From the NCBI RefSeq assembly GCF_023701695.1, contig NZ_JAJOZC010000001.1, forward strand, positions 4,091,894-4,155,893: a DNA stretch of 64,000 bases, given 5' to 3'. A program made the position numbers and the translations under genes. Of the stretch, positions 60,035 through 64,000 are shown piece after piece. The notes under the pieces are model-generated. The model did no database searches, was not told the origin of the DNA, and saw nothing but the letters and a program-made list of their open reading frames with translations. The stretch comes from Streptomyces sp. RKAG290 (lineage in GTDB: Bacteria > Actinomycetota > Actinomycetes > Streptomycetales > Streptomycetaceae). Within the stretch, counting starts at the first letter, position 1. The number at the start of each line of letters is the position of its first letter.

Positions 60035-61438
60035 GTGCCGGCGCGGGCGGGCGGGCCGGGGCTGCTGGCGCAGCTGCGCAATCCGCCGGGCGGCAGGAAC
60101 GCCCGGATCATGCTGCTCGCCCTGGGCGTGGACCGGGCCGGAACCGGCCTGTGGGCCGCGTCCTCGGTCCTGTACCTGACCTTCGTGACTCACCTGAGCG
60201 CTCAGCAGATCGGCGTGCTGCTGGGGGCGGCCGGTGTGGCGGGCATCGCCGGTTCGCCGCTCGCCGGCCGGCTGGCGAGCCGCTTCCCGGTGCGTCCGCT
60301 GCTGATCGGCTGCCATCTGCTCCGGCTGGTGACCCTGACACTGGTACTGGTCTGCGCGGACTTCGAGGCGCTGCTCCCCGTGGTCGCCTTCACCTACCTG
60401 GGCGACCGGGCGGCGAAGACGCTGGAGATGCTGTTCGCCACCCGCACGGCGGGCGAACGCAGGGCCGCGTACCAGGCGTTGTCGCGCAGTGCGGCGAACG
60501 CGGGCTACGCCGTCGGTGCGGGGACGGCGGCAGTCGGCCTGGCCGTGGGCACCACGGATGCCTACCGGGCGCTGATCCTCGGCAACGCGCTGTCCTTCGT
60601 CGTCGCCGCGGCGCTGGTGTGGCGCACGGGTGAGCCGCGGGAGCGGGCGAGCGAGGTGGTGCGGACCGGGCGGGCGGCGGCCGGTGCTTCCCGGGCTCCC
60701 GCCGCCGGACCCACGGCCGGCGGGACTCGCGAGCAGGGCCGGCGGAAGGGGCCGTGGCGGGACCGCGGCTACCTCCGCTTCGTGCTTCTCGACATCCCGA
60801 TGAACCTCGACGACTCGATCCTCGGCGTGGGCCTGCCGCTGTGGCTGGTGAACCGCACCTCGGCCCCGCACGCCCTCGTACCGGCCTTCCTGGTCATCAA
60901 CACGGTGCTGGTCGTGGCGCTCCAACTGACCGTGTCCAAGCGTGCGGAGGGACCGCGCCGGGCCGTCCGGGCGGTGCTGCTGTACGGAACCCTGATGTTC
61001 GTGTGCTGCGTGTGCCTGGCCACGGCCGGCGGGTGCGGTACGTGGGCGGCGGCAGCCGTCCTGCTGGCGGCGGCGGTGCTGGTCACGCTGGCGGAGCTGA
61101 TGCGCTCGGTGAGTTCGTGGGAGCTGGCCGTCCTGCTCGCACCCCCGGACGAGCGGGCCGCGTACCTGGGGGTGGCCGGGATGGCCCAGTCCATTCAGAA
61201 GTCGGCCGGGCCGCCGCTGCTGACCGGCGTGGTGATGGCGGCAGGGCCGGTGGGCTGGCTGGTGCTCGGCACGGCGGTCGCCGGGCTGGCGGTGGTGCAG
61301 CAACGAGCCTGCACCCGCAGGCTGTTCCGCGTCCCCAAGGCGGTACCCGCGCCCGGGACCGGAATGGAACTCGATCCGGCCGACCGGCGAAGTACAGGAG
61401 AACCACCCGAACAAGCCCAAGCATTCGAGGCGTTCTGA
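60035..61438 (+). CDS. MFS transporter
   Basis: About 467 residues with 11-12 membrane helices (IMLLALGVDRAGTGLWAASSVLYLTFV, IGVLLGAAGVAGIAGSPLAGRLASRF with the loop 2-3 motif, and a long loop around residues 205-245 between helices 6 and 7). It fits the DHA1-like drug-efflux type. The GTG at 60035 (VPARAGG) is preceded by AGGGGAG; GTG 59990 is an alternative with a weaker site. The upstream sequence repeats AAGGGGAGCAGGG twice. Substrate unknown. The divergent regulatory patch suggests inducible expression. Confidence 0.9.
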   Translation: MPARAGGPGLLAQLRNPPGGRNARIMLLALGVDRAGTGLWAASSVLYLTFVTHLSAQQIGVLLGAAGVAGIAGSPLAGRLASRFPVRPLLIGCHLLRLVTLTLVLVCADFEALLPVVAFTYLGDRAAKTLEMLFATRTAGERRAAYQALSRSAANAGYAVGAGTAAVGLAVGTTDAYRALILGNALSFVVAAALVWRTGEPRERASEVVRTGRAAAGASRAPAAGPTAGGTREQGRRKGPWRDRGYLRFVLLDIPMNLDDSILGVGLPLWLVNRTSAPHALVPAFLVINTVLVVALQLTVSKRAEGPRRAVRAVLLYGTLMFVCCVCLATAGGCGTWAAAAVLLAAAVLVTLAELMRSVSSWELAVLLAPPDERAAYLGVAGMAQSIQKSAGPPLLTGVVMAAGPVGWLVLGTAVAGLAVVQQRACTRRLFRVPKAVPAPGTGMELDPADRRSTGEPPEQAQAFEAF

Positions 61439-61456
61439 CGAACGAAAGGAGCCCCG

Positions 61457-62080
61457 ATGACCGTCGGACCACCGGGAGTCCGCACCCGCGAGGGGAATGT
61501 CCAGGACAGTGACGCCCAGGTGATCGCACGGTCCCGGGATGAGCCCGAGCTGTTCGCCGCCCTCTTCGACCGGTACGCCGGCGCCGTGCACCGTTACGCG
61601 GCCCGGCGGCTCGGTCCGGAGGCGGCAGAGGATCTGATGGCGGAGACGTTCACCACCGCCTTCCAACGACGCCACACGTACGACCTCAAGCGTGCCGACG
61701 CCCGTCCGTGGCTGTTCGGCATCGCGACCAACCTCGTGGGCCGCCACCGCAGAGCCGAGGCACGCCGATTCAAGGCGCTCGCCAAGGTTCCGGAGCCGGT
61801 GGAGCACGAGGAGCCGGTCGCGGACCGCGCGGTCGCCAGAGCCGGCGCTACAGGGGTGCGCCGGGACCTGGCGGCCGCGCTGGCCGGGCTCTCCGCCCGG
61901 CATCGCGACGTCGTACTGCTGGTGGCCTGGGCCGACCTCGACTACGAGGAAGCGGCACGGGCCCTTGGGGTGCCTGTCGGCACGGTCAGATCCCGGCTGC
62001 ACCGGGCTCGCAGCAAACTGCGCGAAGCACTGGGCGGATCCGATCCGACAGCTTTCCGAGAGGCAGACGCCCATGCATGA
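61457..62080 (+). CDS. ECF RNA polymerase sigma factor
   Basis: A 207-residue sigma factor. Region 2: IARSRDEPELFAALFDRYAGAVHRYAARRLGPEAAEDLMAETFTTAFQRRHTYDLKRADARPWLFGIATNLVGRHRRAEARR. Region 4: LAGLSARHRDVVLLVAWADLDYEEAARALGVPVGTVRSRLHRARSKLREALG. It overlaps the next gene by eight bases, a common arrangement for this ECF subgroup and its CU044_5270-type partner. The ATG follows AAAGGAG. Confidence 0.94.
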   Translation: MTVGPPGVRTREGNVQDSDAQVIARSRDEPELFAALFDRYAGAVHRYAARRLGPEAAEDLMAETFTTAFQRRHTYDLKRADARPWLFGIATNLVGRHRRAEARRFKALAKVPEPVEHEEPVADRAVARAGATGVRRDLAAALAGLSARHRDVVLLVAWADLDYEEAARALGVPVGTVRSRLHRARSKLREALGGSDPTAFREADAHA

Positions 62081-63101
62081 CATCGACGAACTGCGAGAAC
62101 TGAAGGAGTACGACGCGGGGGCACCCCCGCTCGACGACGAGACCCGGCGACGGGTGCGGGCCCGGCTGGTCGCCGCGATGACCCCGGCGAACGGACCCGC
62201 TCCGGTCGCCCGGCACCGCCGCCCCGTCCTGCGCATCGCCCTCACCGGCGCGGTCGCGGCCGCGATGGCCGCCGGCGTCCTGGTCGTCGTACAGCACGAC
62301 GACGACGGCCAGGGCCTGAAGGCGACGCCGCCGGCCGCGAGTTCGCCCGCCATGACGAACGTGAGCGCACAGACCGTGCTCAACGGCGCGGCCGGGTACG
62401 CGCGGAAGCACGAGCGGACGGTCAGCCCGCGGGACGACCAGTTCATCTACACCAAGGAGATCATCAAGGAGACCGACCTCGGTACCGGCGTGACGAAGAG
62501 CCACGTCGACGAGGACTGGCGCTCGGTGGACGGCTCGCAGCCCTCCTGGGTCATGGAGATCGGCAAGGGCTGGTGGTCACAACCGCTCGGGAAGAACGAG
62601 AGCATGTGGCCACCGCAGGACTGGGGCACGCTGCGAAAGCTCCCGACCGACCCCGAGAAGCTGATCCTCTCGCTGCTGCACAAGACCGGGCCCGACGACC
62701 GGAACGACTCGCTCGCCGAGATCAGCGAGCAGGAGTGGTCGGAAATCCACTTCAGCCTCGCCGGACTGCTCAAGCTGGTCCCGGTGATGCCGCAGGGGCT
62801 GCGCCCGGCGGCCTACGAGGCGCTCGGCATGGTGCCCGGAGTGAAGGCGGTCCCGAACCAGAAGGACGCCAAGGGCCGCACCGGCGTGGCCGTCACCTAC
62901 GACGACCCGACCCTTCCGGAAGGGGCCGGAGGCTTCGGCGGGTACTTCATCTTCGACCCGCAGACGTACCGGTTCCTCGGCTTCCGCGACCAGCGCACCT
63001 CGGACGGCGGCAAGAGCGGGACCAAGAAGCCGACGACGTACACCCAGCTCTCCTACCTCGACAGCTGGGCCGTCGTGGACAAGGCCAAGCAGCGGCCGTA
63101 G
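62073..63101 (+). CDS. CU044_5270 family membrane protein
   Basis: A 342-residue protein. An N-terminal cytoplasmic region (MHDIDELRELKEYDAGAPPLDDETRRRVRARLVAAM) leads to one membrane helix (ALTGAVAAAMAAGVLVVVQ) and a large external domain (DQFIYTKEIIKETDLGTGVTKS, EISEQEWSEIHFSLAGLLKLVPVMPQGLRPAAYEAL). These features match the CU044_5270 family, found beside ECF sigma factors in actinobacteria. The N-terminus probably binds the sigma factor, which makes this the likely anti-sigma or sensor (inference). Confidence 0.9.
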   Translation: MHDIDELRELKEYDAGAPPLDDETRRRVRARLVAAMTPANGPAPVARHRRPVLRIALTGAVAAAMAAGVLVVVQHDDDGQGLKATPPAASSPAMTNVSAQTVLNGAAGYARKHERTVSPRDDQFIYTKEIIKETDLGTGVTKSHVDEDWRSVDGSQPSWVMEIGKGWWSQPLGKNESMWPPQDWGTLRKLPTDPEKLILSLLHKTGPDDRNDSLAEISEQEWSEIHFSLAGLLKLVPVMPQGLRPAAYEALGMVPGVKAVPNQKDAKGRTGVAVTYDDPTLPEGAGGFGGYFIFDPQTYRFLGFRDQRTSDGGKSGTKKPTTYTQLSYLDSWAVVDKAKQRP

Positions 63102-63130
63102 CCGGACGGCTGACGCGTGACACCTGAGGG

Positions 63131-63159
63131 CGGCCCGGACCGGAAGCCGGTCCGGGCCG
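63131..63159. terminator. terminator after the CU044_5270 gene
   Basis: A 13-bp perfect stem (CGGCCCGGACCGG) with a three-base loop AAG, 29 bases after the stop and before a convergent gene. Confidence 0.8.
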
Positions 63160-63226
63160 TCCTGGGCTCCGCCGCGAGGCGCGGGACCAGGGCACGCGAG
63201 CCCGGCATGATCCGCACGAGGGGGCC

Positions 63227-63658
63227 CTAGGAGTTCCGCCGGGACCGGGACAACAGCACGTAGGCGATGATGCCGACCACGATGACGGCCAGCACGATCC
63301 CGATGAGCAGCCCGCCCCCGAACCCGCCGGACCCGTGCTTCCGCCGCTTCTTGCTCTTGTACTTGCTCTTGCTCTTGCTCGTGTACGCCCGGACGCCGGC
63401 CGCTTTCGAGTGGGCGGACAGGGCCGCGTCCAGATGACCCGAACCCTGCGCGGAAACGGCACGGGCGGCAGTGGGTGCGGCAGCCGGTGCGGCGGCCGAC
63501 GCGGCGGCGGGCACCCCGCCGACGAGCACACCGGTCAGAAGCAGCGCGGTGGCAGCGGAACGCCTGCGAGTGCGCGTACGAGTCCCGGTGGCGGCGTGGG
63601 AGCCGGCACCTGTGCCGGTGTCGGTGCAGGTGCTGGTGCTGGTGCTGGTGCGAATCAT
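63227..63658 (-). CDS. secreted or membrane-anchored small protein
   Basis: A 143-residue protein. It opens with MIRTSTSTSTCTDTGTGAG, encoded by short tandem repeats; then a basic patch and signal-like helix (TALLLTGVLVGGVPAAASA), an Ala-rich segment, a Lys-Ser repeat (TSKSKSKYKSKKRRK) and a C-terminal helix (LLIGIVLAVIVVGIIAYVLL) with a basic end RSRRNS. A C-terminal anchor with a basic tail resembles wall or membrane attachment, but there is no LPXTG motif. No family recognised. The real start may lie further downstream. Confidence 0.65.
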   Translation of the reverse strand: MIRTSTSTSTCTDTGTGAGSHAATGTRTRTRRRSAATALLLTGVLVGGVPAAASAAAPAAAPTAARAVSAQGSGHLDAALSAHSKAAGVRAYTSKSKSKYKSKKRRKHGSGGFGGGLLIGIVLAVIVVGIIAYVLLSRSRRNS

Positions 63659-63755
63659 GACGGTTGACCTCCCCCGAAGTCGCCGAAGGCTCGGCTTTGC
63701 GCACCGTACGGCATACGTTTGGTCGGTCACCAGACAACGACGGAGGTGTCCTCGC

Positions 63756-64000
63756 ATGCGGATCGCCACAACGATCTTCCTCACCGACGAGACGATCACA
63801 CCGGTGCGGCTCGCGCACCAGCTTGAGCAGCGGGGATTCGCCGGGCTCTACCTTCCGGAGCACACGCACATCCCGGTGAGCAGGGAAACTCTTTACCCGG
63901 CGGGGGGCGAACTGCCGCCCGAATACGGCCGCACGCTGGACCCCTTCGTGGCCCTCGGGCAGGCCGCCGCGGTCACCGAGCGCCTGACGCTCGGCACCGG
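63756..64000 (+). CDS. LLM class F420-dependent oxidoreductase (partial)
   Basis: The gene runs off the right edge; about 81 residues are present. MRIATTIFLTDETITPVRLAHQLEQRGFAGLYLPEHTHIPV and TLDPFVALGQAAAVTERLTLGTG are the opening of a luciferase-like monooxygenase barrel (strand 1, helix 1, and the catalytic PEHTHIP loop). The ATG follows GGAGGTG, a very strong ribosome site. It is divergent from the Thr-rich gene at 63658. The subgroup and substrate cannot be told. Confidence 0.88.
   Translation, partial: MRIATTIFLTDETITPVRLAHQLEQRGFAGLYLPEHTHIPVSRETLYPAGGELPPEYGRTLDPFVALGQAAAVTERLTLGT

Noticed and set aside
63605..63655. Tandem GGTGCT-type repeats as a CRISPR or satellite array
   Set aside because: They are a short run of Thr/Ser codons at the start of the gene at 63227-63658 and have no spacer structure.

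Overview
The window is a chromosomal segment of a high-GC actinomycete, almost certainly Streptomyces or a close relative. The signs are strong G/C bias at third codon positions, frequent GTG starts, Streptomyces-type families (DUF2637, DUF3558 lipoproteins, DUF4229, CU044_5270, an LAXTG-anchored wall protein), F420-type luciferase-like monooxygenases, and futalosine-route menaquinone genes. No rRNA, tRNA, CRISPR array, insertion sequence or prophage was found.

Layout. 1-10 kb: end of an RsbW-like ATPase gene, an orphan GvpU-like gene, divergent argS and class I lysS, a DUF2637 membrane protein, two DUF3558 lipoproteins and rtcB. 10-22 kb: small regulators, an acetyltransferase, an SDR, a Mut7-C RNase-like protein, an LAXTG wall protein and several small secreted proteins, two of which are followed by copies of the same 111-bp terminator block. 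22-31 kb: hemL, a histidine phosphatase, a Tat lipoprotein of polysaccharide-deacetylase type, and a system II cytochrome c maturation operon (ResA-like, CcdA, ResB, CcsB). 31-34 kb: a DJ-1/PfpI-aldehyde dehydrogenase fusion divergent from a MarR gene, with two mirror-image operators between them. 34-40 kb: late menaquinone genes (UbiD-, UbiA- and UbiX-like, mqnE) with a rhomboid protease and an Lrp regulator. 41-43 kb: a DAACS-family symporter behind a Cys-rich leader peptide. 44-51 kb: a TetR/MaoC/FabG4/FadA2 fatty-acid module, then fadD. 51.8-58.2 kb: a catabolic cluster (two luciferase-like monooxygenases, SDR, amidohydrolase, aldehyde dehydrogenase) with repeated TGACG-N3-CGTCA operators. 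58-64 kb: two ECF sigma-factor operons, an MFS transporter, and the start of another monooxygenase.

How the genes fit together. The 22-40 kb part is a respiratory block: haem precursor synthesis, cytochrome c maturation and menaquinone synthesis lie close together. The 44-51 kb part handles acyl-CoA or acyl-thioester chemistry and shares a candidate TetR operator. The 51.8-58.2 kb genes look like a stepwise pathway ending in aldehyde oxidation; its substrate is unknown.

Quality warning. At least nine genes contain single-base deletions, nearly all in or beside G or C runs (lysS, an SDR, the LAXTG protein, a membrane protein, ccdA, resB, marR twice, a GNAT gene, a membrane protein at 51.2 kb). 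Essential or highly conserved genes are among them, so uncorrected consensus errors are more likely than real pseudogenes. One result is a 1162-codon open frame from 27274 to 30762 that is not one protein: it joins resB, an out-of-frame ccsB and an SRPBCC gene.
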